64,000 nucleotides of DNA from Streptomyces fradiae (GCF_041270065.1 NZ_CP065958.1:3100001-3164000), one strand, 5' to 3'; counted from the first letter of the stretch, positions 1 through 11,579 are shown. The notes: generated by a model from the letters alone, not told the origin. Numbers and translations are program-made.

Positions 1-2100
1 GAGATCGCGCTCGACAAGGAGACCGCCGCCAAGGGCGGTTACCAGGTCGGCGACCAGGTCCGGGTGGCCACCAACGGCCCCGTCGAGACCTACACCCTCG
101 CCGGTGTCTTCACCACCGAGGACGGCGCCGTCAACGCGGGCGGCAGCCTCGTCCTGTTCGACACCGACGTCGCCCAGAAGCTGTTCCTGCGGCCCGGGTT
201 CTTCTCCGACATCAGCGTCAGCGCCAAGGCCGGCGCCGACGCGGACAAGATCCTCGCCGCAGTGAAGCCGGTCGTCGGCGACACCGCCGACGCCCAGACC
301 GGCAAGGAGCTCGCCGACCAGCAGGCCAAGGACATCGAGGCCGGGCTCGGCGCGCTCAACCAGATGCTGCTCGGCTTCGCCGCCATCGCGCTCTTCGTCG
401 GCATCTTCCTGATCTCCAACACCTTCACCATGCTGGTCGCCCAGCGCACCAAGGAGCTCGCGCTGATGCGCGCCGTCGGTGCCTCGCGCAAGCAGATCAC
501 CCGCTCCGTGCTCATCGAGGCCGGTCTGGTCGGTCTGGTCGCCTCGGCCATCGGCTTCGTCCTCGGCATCGGGCTCGCCGCCGGACTGCGCTCCGGCATG
601 AACGCCTTCGGGCTCAAGGTCCCCGCGGGCGAGCTGGTCATCGGCGCCACCCCGCTGGTCTCGGCGCTCGCCGTCGGCATCCTCGTCACCGTGCTCGCCG
701 CCTGGCTGCCGGGCCGCCGCGCCGCGAAGATCCCGCCGGTCGCCGCGATGAGCAGCGTCCACGCGGTCGCCACCACCAAGTCTCTGGTCGTCCGCAACAC
801 CATCGGCGCGATCGTCACCGCGCTCGGCGTGGGCGCCATCGCCCTCGGCGCCTCCAAGGGCGGCGACGACGGCCGGATGATGATCGCCGGCGGTGCCTTC
901 CTGGCCCTCATCGGCGTGATCGTGCTGATCCCGCTGCTCTCCCGTCCGGTGATCGCGCTGTCCCGCCCGGTCCTCAAGGCCTTCGGCGTGGCCGGCACGC
1001 TGGCCGGTCTCAACGCGGTCCGCAACCCGCGCCGCACCGGCGCCACCGCCTCCGCGCTCGCCATCGGGCTCACCCTGGTCACCGGCCTCTCGGTGCTCGG
1101 CGCCACGGTCGGCTCGGCCGTCGACCGGATGACGACCGACCAGATCAAGGCCGACTACATGATCACCATGGCGAGCGGCGAGGGCCTCAACCAGGCCGCG
1201 CTCGACGCCGTGAAGAAGACCCCGGGCGCCACCGCCGTCTCCCCGCAGCAGGCCGGCTGGGTCCAGGTGAAGGGGACCTTCAAGTCCGTCTCCGGCGTCA
1301 CCCCGGGCGACATCGAGAAGGTGCTCAACGTCAAGGTCGTCAACGGCTCCCTCGGCACCCTCGCCGCAGGTCAGGTCGCGGTCGACGACAAGACCGCCGA
1401 CAAGCAGGGCTGGAAGGTCGGCTCGAAGCTGCCGGTGGAGTACTCGGACAAGAAGAAGGGCGAGCTGACGGTCGGCGCGGTCTACGAGGCCAGCGAGTTC
1501 GTCTCGCCGCTGATGCTCGACACCAAGGTGCTCAACGCGCACGACCCCAAGCCGTACATCCCGCAGATCTTCGTGAAGATGGACGGCGGCCCGTCGGCCG
1601 CGGCCGAGAAGGCCGTGACGAAGTCGCTCGGCGATAACCCGGCCATGACGGTGATGGACCAGAAGGACATCCGCGACCAGTTCGGCGGCGTCATCAACAT
1701 GATGCTGAACATCATGTACGGCCTGCTGGCGATGGCCCTGATCATCGCGGTGCTCGGGGTCGTCAACACCCTGGCGATGTCGGTCTTCGAGCGGCAGCAG
1801 GAGATCGGCATGCTGCGGGCGATCGGTCTCGACCGGCGCAGGGTGAAGCGGATGGTGCGTCTGGAGGCCGTGGTCATCTCGCTGTTCGGCGCGGTGGTCG
1901 GCATCGCCCTCGGCTCCTTCCTGGGCTGGGCGATCGGCGAGACCCTGAGGGCCAGCCTGCCGGACTACGCGCTCGTCCTGCCCTGGGGCCGGATCGGGAT
2001 CTTCCTGCTCCTCGCCGGACTGGTGGGCGTGCTCGCCTCCCTGTGGCCGGCGCGCAGCGCGGCGAAGCTGAACATGCTGGCCGCGATCAAGGCCGAGTAG
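1..2100 (+). CDS. ABC transporter permease, FtsX/MacB type (5' end outside window)
   Basis: Partial gene, open from the first base (frame 1) to TAG at 2098-2100; the true start lies upstream. About 700 residues are visible, so roughly the first 150-180 of a usual 850-residue protein are missing. It shows two FtsX domains: four or so hydrophobic helices around residues 110-250 (motif ELALMRAVGASRKQI) and a C-terminal set (motif EIGMLRAIGLDRRRV) after an extracytoplasmic MacB-like domain. The family exports lipoproteins, peptides or drugs together with a separate ATPase, expected just upstream. It is paralogous to the permease at 44778-47381, with closest likeness in the last 100 residues. The substrate cannot be read. 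Confidence 0.9.
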   Translation, partial: EIALDKETAAKGGYQVGDQVRVATNGPVETYTLAGVFTTEDGAVNAGGSLVLFDTDVAQKLFLRPGFFSDISVSAKAGADADKILAAVKPVVGDTADAQTGKELADQQAKDIEAGLGALNQMLLGFAAIALFVGIFLISNTFTMLVAQRTKELALMRAVGASRKQITRSVLIEAGLVGLVASAIGFVLGIGLAAGLRSGMNAFGLKVPAGELVIGATPLVSALAVGILVTVLAAWLPGRRAAKIPPVAAMSSVHAVATTKSLVVRNTIGAIVTALGVGAIALGASKGGDDGRMMIAGGAFLALIGVIVLIPLLSRPVIALSRPVLKAFGVAGTLAGLNAVRNPRRTGATASALAIGLTLVTGLSVLGATVGSAVDRMTTDQIKADYMITMASGEGLNQAALDAVKKTPGATAVSPQQAGWVQVKGTFKSVSGVTPGDIEKVLNVKVVNGSLGTLAAGQVAVDDKTADKQGWKVGSKLPVEYSDKKKGELTVGAVYEASEFVSPLMLDTKVLNAHDPKPYIPQIFVKMDGGPSAAAEKAVTKSLGDNPAMTVMDQKDIRDQFGGVINMMLNIMYGLLAMALIIAVLGVVNTLAMSVFERQQEIGMLRAIGLDRRRVKRMVRLEAVVISLFGAVVGIALGSFLGWAIGETLRASLPDYALVLPWGRIGIFLLLAGLVGVLASLWPARSAAKLNMLAAIKAE

Positions 2101-2114
2101 CGCACGCGTGGCGC

Positions 2115-2156
2115 GGCGAAGGGCCGGGCTCCCCTGGGGGAGCCCGGCCCTTCGCC
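2115..2156. terminator. Bidirectional terminator between convergent genes
   Basis: A perfect 20-base inverted repeat (2115-2134 with 2137-2156) with almost no loop lies between the convergent permease and cyclopropane synthase genes. There is no long U tract, as is common in Streptomyces. It can serve both strands. Confidence 0.8.
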
Positions 2157-2180
2157 GTACCCGTACGGGCGCGGAGTCGG

Positions 2181-3473
2181 CTACTCCGTCCACTCCCGCG
2201 AGCGCCGCGGCAGGCCGCTCGCGCCCGAGGCCGGCGTCTTCACCGCCAGGAACTGGTTGACGCCGATCCGGTTGCGCTCGAAGGAGACCGCCGAGGCCGC
2301 CATGTACAGGCGCCAGATCCGCGCCCGGGCCGGCGAGGTCAGCCGGACCGCCCGGTCCCAGTGCGCCTCCAGGTTGGCCACCCAGCGGCGCAGCGTCAGC
2401 GCGTAGTGCTCGCGCAGCACGTCGACGTCCCGCACCTCGAAGCCGGCTTCCTCCAGGGTCGTCAGGGTGCGGCCCATCGGGGCCAGTTCGCCGTCCGGGA
2501 ACACGTACGCGTCGATGAAGGCGTCCACCTCGTACGCCTCCTCGTCGGGCTCCGGGCGGCGCGCGATCTGGTGGTTGAGCAGCCGCCCGCCGGGCTTCAG
2601 GAGCCGGAAGAGGATGTCCGCGTACTCCCGGTACCGCACCGCGCCGACGTGCTCGGCCATGCCGATGGAGGAGATGGCGTCGAACGGCCCGTCGGTGACG
2701 TCCCGGTAGTCCTGGACGCGGATCTCGATCCGGTCGGTCAGGCCCTCGTCGGCGATCCGCTTGCGGGCGTAGGCGGCCTGCTCGCGGGAGAGGGTGATGC
2801 CGACGACCCGCGCCCCGTACTCCCTGGCCGCGTGGATCGCCATCGAGCCCCAGCCGCAGCCCACGTCGAGCAGCCGGTCGCCCTCCTTGAGCGCGAGCTT
2901 GCGGGCGATCAGGTCCAGCTTGTCGCGCTGGGCCTCCTCAAGGGTGCCCGTGTCCGTCCAGTAGGCGCACGAGTAGACCATCGACGGGCCGAGGACCAGC
3001 TCGTAGAACTCGTTGCCCACGTCGTAGTGGTGACTGATCGCCTGCTTGTCCCGGCGCTTGCTGTGCCGGGTGCCGCTGCGCCCGCGCATCTCCTCCACGG
3101 GCGGCTTCGGCGGCGGGAACGGGCCGGCCAGCTTGAGCAGCGTCTTCGCCGCCGCCCTGACCTTCGGGTCGCGCACGGTCTCCAGGGCGCCGCGGGTCTC
3201 CGCGTCGCGCTCCCAGAGGAAGCCGGCCAGCCGGTCCAGGACCGTGTAGAGGTCGCCCTCGACATCGATCTCCCCGGCCACCCAGGCCCGGGCGAGCCCC
3301 AGCTCCCCCGGCTTCCACAGCAACCGCCGCAGGGCGCGGCGCTCGCGCACGATCAGTACGGGGCCGTCCGCAGGACCGGCCTCGCTGCCGTCCCAGGCCC
3401 GCAGGCGCACCGGGAGCTTCGCTCCCAGGACGTCCTCGGCAAGGGCGGTCAGCCGCGACGCGGCGTCGGCCAT
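2181..3473 (-). CDS. cfa: Cyclopropane-fatty-acyl-phospholipid synthase family methyltransferase
   Basis: 430 residues, starting ATG at 3473 with CACCTCC (anti-SD complement) just upstream. CFA synthases move a methyl group from S-adenosylmethionine to cis double bonds of membrane phospholipid acyl chains. The sequence has the CFA signature around residues 140-170 (SHHYDVGNEFYELVLGPSM), SAM motif I LLDVGCGWGSM near residue 205, the VGITLSREQ strand and GMAEHVG, all typical of the family. It is soluble and acts at the inner membrane face. It stands alone between terminators. The fatty acid substrate is inferred from the family. Confidence 0.92.
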   Translation of the reverse strand: MADAASRLTALAEDVLGAKLPVRLRAWDGSEAGPADGPVLIVRERRALRRLLWKPGELGLARAWVAGEIDVEGDLYTVLDRLAGFLWERDAETRGALETVRDPKVRAAAKTLLKLAGPFPPPKPPVEEMRGRSGTRHSKRRDKQAISHHYDVGNEFYELVLGPSMVYSCAYWTDTGTLEEAQRDKLDLIARKLALKEGDRLLDVGCGWGSMAIHAAREYGARVVGITLSREQAAYARKRIADEGLTDRIEIRVQDYRDVTDGPFDAISSIGMAEHVGAVRYREYADILFRLLKPGGRLLNHQIARRPEPDEEAYEVDAFIDAYVFPDGELAPMGRTLTTLEEAGFEVRDVDVLREHYALTLRRWVANLEAHWDRAVRLTSPARARIWRLYMAASAVSFERNRIGVNQFLAVKTPASGASGLPRRSREWTE

Positions 3474-3582
3474 GGTGCAACACCTCCGTGATCTCGTGCC
3501 CCAGAAATGCTCGTCACCATGGGAACACCGTCCGTAGGCGATGCCATCCCGCCGCGTGCGTAAACAGCGTGAAAAACACGCG

Positions 3583-3620
3583 AAGGGCCGTCCGCACCAC
3601 GGATGGCGGACGGCCCTTTT
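3583..3620 (-). terminator. Rho-independent terminator of ndh
   Basis: A perfect 13-base inverted repeat (3583-3595 and 3606-3618) with a 10-base loop lies 79 bases past the ndh stop codon. The minus-strand transcript continues into a short T-rich run (positions 3572-3576). The other flank has TTTT, so it may also work in the opposite direction. Confidence 0.75.
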
Positions 3621-3698
3621 ACGGCCTTGCGTGTACTACGGGGCAGTACGGGTACTGCCGGTGCTGCTGGTCCTGCTGGTGCTTCCGGACCTACGAGG

Positions 3699-5084
3699 TC
3701 AGGAGGCCTTGGCCTTCTCCTGCGCCGGGGCGGCCGGCGCCGGGGCGGGCTTGGCCGCCTCGTAGAACTCCTCGCGGGGGGTCTCCATGGCGCCCAGGGA
3801 GACGACCTCGCGCTTGAGGAACATGCCGAGGGTCCAGTCGGCGAAGATGCGGATCTTGCGGTTCCAGGTCGGCATGGCCATGCCGTGGTAGCCACGGTGC
3901 ATGTACCAGGCGAGCCGGCCCTTGAGCTTGATCTTCATCTTGCCCATGACGATCATCGCGACGCCCTTGTGCAGGCCGAGACCCGCGACGGCGCCCTTGT
4001 TGGAGTGCGCGTACTCCTTCTGCGGGAAGCCGCGCATGCCGGCCACCACGTTGTCGCCGAGGACCTTGGCCTGGCGCAGGGCGTGCTGGGCGTTCGGCGG
4101 GCACCAGGCGCGCTCGGCCGGGACGCCGGCCTTGATCGCGGCCAGGTCCGGGACCTGGGCGTTGTCGCCCGCGGCCCAGACGTAGTCCATGCCCTGGACC
4201 TGCAGCTTCGCGGAGGTGTCCACGTGGCCGCGGGGGCCGAGCGGCAGACCGAAGCGGGCGAGCGCCGGGTTCGGCTTCACACCGGCGGTCCACACGATGG
4301 TGTTGGAGTCGACCTCGAGGCCGTTCTTCAGCACGACGTGGCCGTCGACGCAGGAGTCCATCGACGTCGAGAGGTAGATCTCGATGCCGCGGCCCTCGAG
4401 GTGCTCCTTGCCGTACTGGCCGAGCTTCGGGCCGACCTCGGGAAGGATCTTGTCGGCGGCGTCGACGAGGATGAAGCGCATGTCCTCGCGCTTCACGTTC
4501 GTGTAGTACTTCGCCGCGTCGCGGGCCATGTCCTCGACCTCGCCGATGGTCTCCGCGCCGGCGAAGCCGCCGCCCACGAAGACGAAGGTCAGCGCCTTGC
4601 GGCGGACCTCCTCGTCGGTCGTCGAGTCGGCCTTGTCGAGCTGCTCGAGGACGTGGTTGCGCAGGCCGATGGCCTCCTCGATGCCCTTCATGCCGATGCC
4701 CTGCTCGGCGAGGCCGGGGATCGGGAAGGTGCGGGAGACGGCACCCATCGCGATGACCAGGTAGTCGAACGGCAGCTCGTACGCCTCGCCGACGAGCGGC
4801 GCGATCGTGGCGACCTTGCGGTCCTGGTCGATGGTGGTGACCCGGCCGGTGAGCACCTCCGCACCGCGCACGACGCGTCGCAGCGGGACGACGACGTGAC
4901 GCGGGGAGATGCTGCCGGCGGCGGCTTCGGGGAGGAAGGGCTGGTAGGTCATGTACGACCGCGGGTCGACGACCGTGACGGTCGCCTCGCCGAAGCGCAT
5001 CTTCTTGAGGATGCGCCGAGCTGCGTACAGGCCTACGTACCCACCGCCTACTACGAGGATCCTGGGACGCTCCGTGGTGCTCAT
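3699..5084 (-). CDS. ndh: Type II (non-proton-pumping) NADH dehydrogenase
   Basis: 461 residues from ATG at 5084; an in-frame extension to 5186 is unlike the family and was left out. NDH-2 oxidises NADH and passes electrons to menaquinone at the inner membrane face without pumping protons. Two dinucleotide folds are visible: FAD motif VVGGGYVGLYAAR at residues 9-21 and NAD motif VFVGGGFAGAETIGE near residue 165. The second FAD motif VWAAGDNAQVPD sits near residue 310. The C-terminus is basic and amphipathic, as expected for peripheral membrane binding. A Rex-like operator about 310 bases upstream suggests redox control by the NADH/NAD ratio. Confidence 0.93.
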   Translation of the reverse strand: MSTTERPRILVVGGGYVGLYAARRILKKMRFGEATVTVVDPRSYMTYQPFLPEAAAGSISPRHVVVPLRRVVRGAEVLTGRVTTIDQDRKVATIAPLVGEAYELPFDYLVIAMGAVSRTFPIPGLAEQGIGMKGIEEAIGLRNHVLEQLDKADSTTDEEVRRKALTFVFVGGGFAGAETIGEVEDMARDAAKYYTNVKREDMRFILVDAADKILPEVGPKLGQYGKEHLEGRGIEIYLSTSMDSCVDGHVVLKNGLEVDSNTIVWTAGVKPNPALARFGLPLGPRGHVDTSAKLQVQGMDYVWAAGDNAQVPDLAAIKAGVPAERAWCPPNAQHALRQAKVLGDNVVAGMRGFPQKEYAHSNKGAVAGLGLHKGVAMIVMGKMKIKLKGRLAWYMHRGYHGMAMPTWNRKIRIFADWTLGMFLKREVVSLGAMETPREEFYEAAKPAPAPAAPAQEKAKAS

Positions 5085-5508
5085 GCATCCGAGTATCCAC
5101 CCCCTTGGGAGGGGTGGCTCGTGCGCCCCTTCACAAGGTTCCGAGGCACCTCTGCTACACTCCGCCGCCCACGTGACCCAGGTCATGGTCCAGCAAAGGA
5201 ACCACGGTGCCGGGGAGAACGTTGTTCACCCCCTGTGAACTGGACCGGAGAGCCTTCTTTAACGCTGAACCGCAGGGCACGTTCACACGATGGAAACAAC
5301 GAGCGAAGTGGCCTCCGCGCCTGCGAAAGGGCCCCGCGGAACCCCTCGGAGGGACCAAAGGCCCTCCAACGGCTCCCACAGGGCCCTTTTCCTTGTGAAG
5401 AACTTCACGAACCTTTTGGCGAAGGGGTCCTCCAGGGGCCCGAAGAGGGTCCCCGAAGGCCCCTCGGAGGCCCTTCGCAGGCCTCTCACAGGGGCTCATA
5501 GCCGCCCG
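5085..5508. other. Intergenic region upstream of ndh
   Basis: 424 bases without a credible gene. It holds a Rex-like palindrome at 5394-5409, a second inverted repeat GTTCAC-N5-GTGAAC at 5224-5240, and a run of short G/C-rich self-complementary blocks at 5320-5500 (repeated CCTCGGAGG and AGGGCCC elements). These blocks probably terminate the ppx operon on the minus strand and carry the long ndh leader. Confidence 0.6.
5394..5409. promoter_or_regulatory. Rex-like operator (TGTGAA-N4-TTCACG)
   Basis: TGTGAAGAACTTCACG matches the known Rex site TGTGAA-N4-TTCACA at 11 of 12 specified bases. Rex represses respiratory genes in Streptomyces when NADH is low relative to NAD. The only gene it can drive here is ndh, 310 bases away on the minus strand, which fits a respiratory target. 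The distance to the start codon is unusually long. Confidence 0.6.
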
Positions 5509-6453
5509 CTATGCGACGGATAGCGCGATCCCATCGAGGATGTCGTGCTCGCTGACCACGACCTCGGCGGCGCCGGTCCGCTCCATGATCTCGGCGAGGA
5601 CCAGGGCTCCGGCGACGATCACGTCGACCCGGCCGGGGTGGATCACCGGGATCGCGGCGCGCTCGTCGTGGGTGGAGCCGAGCAGCCGGGCGACGACCTC
5701 GTCGACCTGGGCGCGGGAGATCCGGGAGTGGTGGACGCGCTCGGAGTCGTACTCCGGAAGCCCGAGGGCGATCGCGGCGACCGTGGTGACCGAACCGGCG
5801 AGCCCGACCAGGGTCTCGGCCTCGGTGATCGGCACGGTCTCGGCGGCCAGGTCCATCGCCGCGCGCACGTCGGCGCGGATCGCGGCGACCTCCTCGGCGG
5901 CCGGCGGGTCGTGCCGGACGTGCCGCTCGGTGAGCCGGACGCAGCCGATGTCGACCGAGCGGGCGGCCTCGACGTGCTTGTTGCCGACCACGAACTCGGT
6001 CGAGCCGCCGCCGATGTCCACCACCAGGCGCCGGTCGGCGCCGTGCAGCTCGCCGGTCGCGCCGGTGAAGGAGAACTCGGCCTCCTGGTCGCCGGTGATC
6101 ACCTCGGGCTCGACGCCCAGGATCTCCACGACTCCCTTGACGAAGTCCTCGCGGTTCTCGGCGTCGCGGGAGGCGGAGGTGGCGACGAAGCGCAGCCGGT
6201 CGGTGCCGACCCCGAACTCCTTGATCACCGCGGCGTACTCGCGGCAGGCGGCGAAGGTCCGCTCCAGCGCCTCGGGCGCGAGCCGGCCGGTCTTGTCGAC
6301 GCCCTGGCCGAGCCGGACGATCGTCATCCGCCGGTCCAGCTCGACGAGCTCGCCCGTCGACCCCGCGCCGGAGGCGCTATCGGGCACAGCGAGGTCCGCG
6401 ACGAGCAGGCGGATGGAGTTCGTACCGCAGTCGATTCCGGCGACCCGGGTCAC
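5509..6453 (-). CDS. ppx: Exopolyphosphatase / guanosine pentaphosphatase (Ppx/GppA)
   Basis: 314 residues from GTG at 6453, whose GTGA overlaps the stop of the DUF501 gene by four bases, so the two are translationally coupled. Ppx/GppA enzymes release phosphate from inorganic polyphosphate or hydrolyse pppGpp to ppGpp. The actin-like ATPase fold is clear: phosphate-1 motif VAGIDCGTNSIRLLVAD at residues 3-19 and phosphate-2 motif VVDIGGGSTEFVVG near residue 130. The length matches the short actinobacterial form without the HD domain. Whether it prefers polyphosphate or pppGpp is not visible. Confidence 0.92.
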   Translation of the reverse strand: MTRVAGIDCGTNSIRLLVADLAVPDSASGAGSTGELVELDRRMTIVRLGQGVDKTGRLAPEALERTFAACREYAAVIKEFGVGTDRLRFVATSASRDAENREDFVKGVVEILGVEPEVITGDQEAEFSFTGATGELHGADRRLVVDIGGGSTEFVVGNKHVEAARSVDIGCVRLTERHVRHDPPAAEEVAAIRADVRAAMDLAAETVPITEAETLVGLAGSVTTVAAIALGLPEYDSERVHHSRISRAQVDEVVARLLGSTHDERAAIPVIHPGRVDVIVAGALVLAEIMERTGAAEVVVSEHDILDGIALSVA

Positions 6454-6998
6454 TTGGCTTCCCCGTCCTCGTCGTTCTTCTCCGCGCACGGGTTCACGCA
6501 CGGGCCCTTGGCCCACCACTCGGGCAGCATCGCGAGGGCCTCGTCGCCGAACGGGTTCACGCCGGGGCCGGCGACCAGCGAGTGGCCGACGAGCACGTGC
6601 AGGCACTTGACCCGGTCGGGCATGCCGCCGGCCGAGGGGAAGCCCTCCAGGACCTCGATGGCGTCGCGGCGCGCGATGTAGTCCTCGTGCGCGGCCCGGT
6701 AGGCGGCGGCGAGCTCGGGGTCGGTCGCGAGCCGGGCCTGCATCTCCTTCATGACCCCGTTGGCCTCCAGGGTGCCGATGGCGGAGGCGGCCCGCGGGCA
6801 GGTCAGGTAGTACGTGGTCGGGAACGGCGTGCCGTCGGGCAGCCGCGGCGCGGTCTCGACGACGTCCGGGTTGCCGCACGGGCAGCGGTGCGCGATGGCG
6901 CGCAGGCCGCGCGGCGGCCGGCCGAGCTGGGCCTCGAACGCGGCGACGTCCACGTCGGTGGGCTCGGTGCGTGCGGTCTGCGGAGGGGGCGTTTCCAT
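6450..6998 (-). CDS. DUF501 family protein
   Basis: 182 residues from ATG at 6998. This actinobacterial family has no firmly known function and nearly always sits between ftsB/divIC and ppx. Visible marks are paired cysteines CPCGNP near residue 40, YYLTCPRA near 67, a second Cys region at the C-terminus (CVNPCAEK), and the histidine-rich KCLHVLVGHSL segment, so metal binding is possible. It overlaps ppx by four bases and belongs to the enolase-ftsB-ppx run. No function is assigned. Confidence 0.88.
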   Translation of the reverse strand: METPPPQTARTEPTDVDVAAFEAQLGRPPRGLRAIAHRCPCGNPDVVETAPRLPDGTPFPTTYYLTCPRAASAIGTLEANGVMKEMQARLATDPELAAAYRAAHEDYIARRDAIEVLEGFPSAGGMPDRVKCLHVLVGHSLVAGPGVNPFGDEALAMLPEWWAKGPCVNPCAEKNDEDGEAK

Positions 6999-7030
6999 GT
7001 CTGCCTTGCTCGTCGTCGTGTGTACGGGGG

Positions 7031-7510
7031 TCAGCGGCGGTCGGCGTTGTCGACGCCGTCCCACAGGTTGTCGTACCAGGGGCGGTCGTCCGTCGCGTCC
7101 TGGTCGGTGCGGGGCCGGTGCTCCGCCTCGGGGTCGTTCACGGTGAAGCCGGTCTCGCCGGGCAGCACGTAGTGCAGGTGCTCGCGGGCGAGCCGGCGCA
7201 CATAGGCCGGGTCCTGCAGGCGGGCCTTCTCGTCCCGCAGCTCCTCGACCCGCTCCGCCGCCTCGGCGGCCTTGCGCTCCTGGTCGGCGATCTCGCCCTG
7301 CTGGGAGACGTACTGCCGCATCGGATAGGCGAGCGCCACCACGAGCGAGCAGACCACGAGGGCCAGGAAGGCCGCGCGGCCGGTGAGCCGGGAGCGGCGG
7401 GCCTGGCGGCGGGTCTGGGAGCGGTAGACACGGGCGGCGGTCTGCTCGCCGAGCAGCCTGATCCGGGTCGCGGTCGAGAACCGGTCCCGGTCCCGGTTCT
7501 TCACGGCCAT
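7031..7510 (-). CDS. Septum formation initiator family protein (FtsB/DivIC-like)
   Basis: 159 residues from ATG at 7510. Basic cytoplasmic N-terminus, one transmembrane helix at about residues 45-65 (AAFLALVVCSLVVALAY), then a coiled coil at about 70-105 (QQGEIADQERKAAEAAERVEELRDEKARL would span it) and the family signature RLAREHLHYVLPGE. FtsB/DivIC joins FtsL and FtsQ at the division septum; in Streptomyces it matters mainly for sporulation septa. It lies downstream of enolase and upstream of DUF501, the usual actinobacterial order. Confidence 0.9.
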   Translation of the reverse strand: MAVKNRDRDRFSTATRIRLLGEQTAARVYRSQTRRQARRSRLTGRAAFLALVVCSLVVALAYPMRQYVSQQGEIADQERKAAEAAERVEELRDEKARLQDPAYVRRLAREHLHYVLPGETGFTVNDPEAEHRPRTDQDATDDRPWYDNLWDGVDNADRR

Positions 7511-7545
7511 GTCCAGTGCCTCCCCAGATCACCTCATCAAACGTG

Positions 7546-7582
7546 CGTCCCCGCACACGGTACGGGACCGAGTGCGGGGACG
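7546..7582 (-). terminator. Hairpin between enolase and the FtsB-like gene
   Basis: An 11-base perfect inverted repeat (CGTCCCCGCAC at 7546-7556, GTGCGGGGACG at 7572-7582) lies in the 117-base gap after enolase. It may terminate part of the eno transcript or lower read-through into the division gene. Confidence 0.6.
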
Positions 7583-7627
7583 TACGGAAGCTGCCTTACG
7601 GAGAGGCTCAGCCCTTGCCCCTCTTAA

Positions 7628-10132
<2,505 letters not shown>

Positions 10133-10370
10133 GGCAGGATTCGGCGTACCGGTCGACGGGGCCCGCGGTGGCGAGCGGTGACGACCGTAGACATAGACCC
10201 GGGAGAAGTTCAAAGACCATCAACCCGGAAAAATCGCCCCTACTTGCACTCCGTCAGGCCCTGTTTGCGCAGGTGAGGAGTGCGGTGAGCAAAGTTTGCG
10301 GGCGTGACACGCCAGTTCGGCAAGAGAGACCCATGTCTCACTTGGACAGAACCGGACATTCAGCCGCGAA
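10133..10370 (-). promoter_or_regulatory. Promoter region of the riboswitch-controlled rpf gene
   Basis: About 240 bases between the riboswitch and the next gene, more AT-rich around 10190-10330 than its surroundings. The rpf promoter must be here. No convincing -35/-10 pair or terminator hairpin of the second rpf gene was identified. Confidence 0.4.
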
Positions 10371-11465
10371 CTACTTCTGGGCGTCGCCGAGTCCGAGCCT
10401 CAACTCAAGGCTCTGACCAGGGAGGATGAGGTCCGGGTCGGAGCCGACCGTCGACTTGTTGGCGTCGTAGAGGGCGGACCAGCCGCCGTCGAGACCGTTG
10501 TCCCGTGCAATGCCCGACAGGCTGTCACCCGGCTTGACGGTGTATTCGTCCGCCTTGTCCGCGGTGCCCGAATCGCCCGCCTCGCCACCGCCGGTGGCGC
10601 CGTCGGCCGTGCCGCCCGCCGCCCCGTCAGCCGGTGCGGCGTGCCGTCCGGAATCGGACGAGCTGTCCGTTGCGCCCGATTCATCTGTCGCGGCGTCACC
10701 GCGGTGCTTGCCGGTTCCGGGCGTGGTCGCATCCGGCGATCCGGGCGTACCGGTCGCATCGGGTGTTCCCGGCAGACCGGGCAGAAGGGACTCGTCCGGC
10801 GCACCCGGCGTGCCCGGCGTTACGGAGCCGCCCGGGGTCGCGGGCGTGGCGGGGGTCGCCGGGGTGGCGGGGGCGGTCGTGGACCCGGGCGTGGTCGGCG
10901 TACCGGTGGAAGGGGTGGCGGGGGTCGCCGGAGTCGCCGGAGCGGTCGTGCCGGTCGAGGGGTCGGCGGTGGTGCCGGTGGAACCCGTGGCGCCGGTGGC
11001 GGGCAGGCCGTCGGTGCGGTTGGACTCCGGCGCCGGGCCGGTGGACTCCTCGGGCGTGACGCCCGGACCGGGGTCGACGGCCGGCGTCTTGCCGTCCTTC
11101 TTCAGGCCGGCGATCGGGGCGCAGGTGGCCCACTGGTTGTCGCCGGCCGCGAACGCCTTGTCCGCGATGGCGATCTGCTGCGCCCGGCTCGCCTGGTCCG
11201 CGCTCGGCGCGTAGGCCAGGCCGCCGTGCCGCTCCCAGCCCTCCTGGGTGAACTGCAGGCCGCCGTAAAGACCGTTGCCGAAGTTGGCGCTCCACGCGCC
11301 GCCCGACTCGCACTCGGCCACCCGGTCCCAGGTCTGGGCGTCGGCAGCGGAGGCGGAGCCGGTGGCGAGCAGCGGCAGTGCCATGGCCGAGCCGGTGACT
11401 CCCGCCGCGACGACGAGTGCGGGGGCCTGGCGGGGTCTGCGGTGTCGTCCGTTCCCGGAGCGCAT
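10371..11465 (-). CDS. Resuscitation-promoting factor-like protein with long Thr/Pro/Gly linker and LysM
   Basis: 364 residues from ATG at 11465 (AAAGG nine bases upstream). Signal peptide at 1-40 (ending SASAAD). The Rpf fold is at about 41-118 (WDRVAECESGGAW with catalytic Glu, LYGGLQFTQEGW). A very long low-complexity linker at about 125-310 is rich in PATPATPATP and TGTT units, and a C-terminal LysM (YTVKPGDSLSGIARDNGL...PGQSLELR) ends the protein. It is a secreted wall hydrolase paralogous to the neighbour at 9232-9933, but its 114-base leader shows no riboswitch. The linker likely spans the wall and may be glycosylated. Confidence 0.88.
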   Translation of the reverse strand: MRSGNGRHRRPRQAPALVVAAGVTGSAMALPLLATGSASAADAQTWDRVAECESGGAWSANFGNGLYGGLQFTQEGWERHGGLAYAPSADQASRAQQIAIADKAFAAGDNQWATCAPIAGLKKDGKTPAVDPGPGVTPEESTGPAPESNRTDGLPATGATGSTGTTADPSTGTTAPATPATPATPSTGTPTTPGSTTAPATPATPATPATPGGSVTPGTPGAPDESLLPGLPGTPDATGTPGSPDATTPGTGKHRGDAATDESGATDSSSDSGRHAAPADGAAGGTADGATGGGEAGDSGTADKADEYTVKPGDSLSGIARDNGLDGGWSALYDANKSTVGSDPDLILPGQSLELRLGLGDAQK

Positions 11466-11579
11466 GCGGAGTGCCTTTCGCGTGACTGCTGAGACTGCGG
11501 GTGAACGTAGCGGCATTCGAACGCACGTCACAAGTCGATGCAGCGCAGATCACGCGAAGATCACATTCTTGATGGTCCG

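Noticed and set aside
3691..5100. Long reading frame opposite-phase to ndh with Arg/Pro-rich translation
   Set aside because: It is a shadow of ndh caused by high third-position GC; ndh has full family motifs and the shadow has none.
5224..5240. Second Rex site upstream of ndh
   Set aside because: The halves GTTCAC and GTGAAC are in the reverse order with a five-base spacer, unlike TGTGAA-N4-TTCACA; kept only as an inverted repeat.
5155..5499. Small gene in the ndh upstream region
   Set aside because: Candidate frames on both strands lack ribosome sites and codon bias, and overlap hairpin-rich sequence.
11466..11579. ydaO riboswitch before the second rpf gene
   Set aside because: None of the conserved blocks (GGGGGACCCAAG, CTCGTAGGCG) occur in the 114-base leader.
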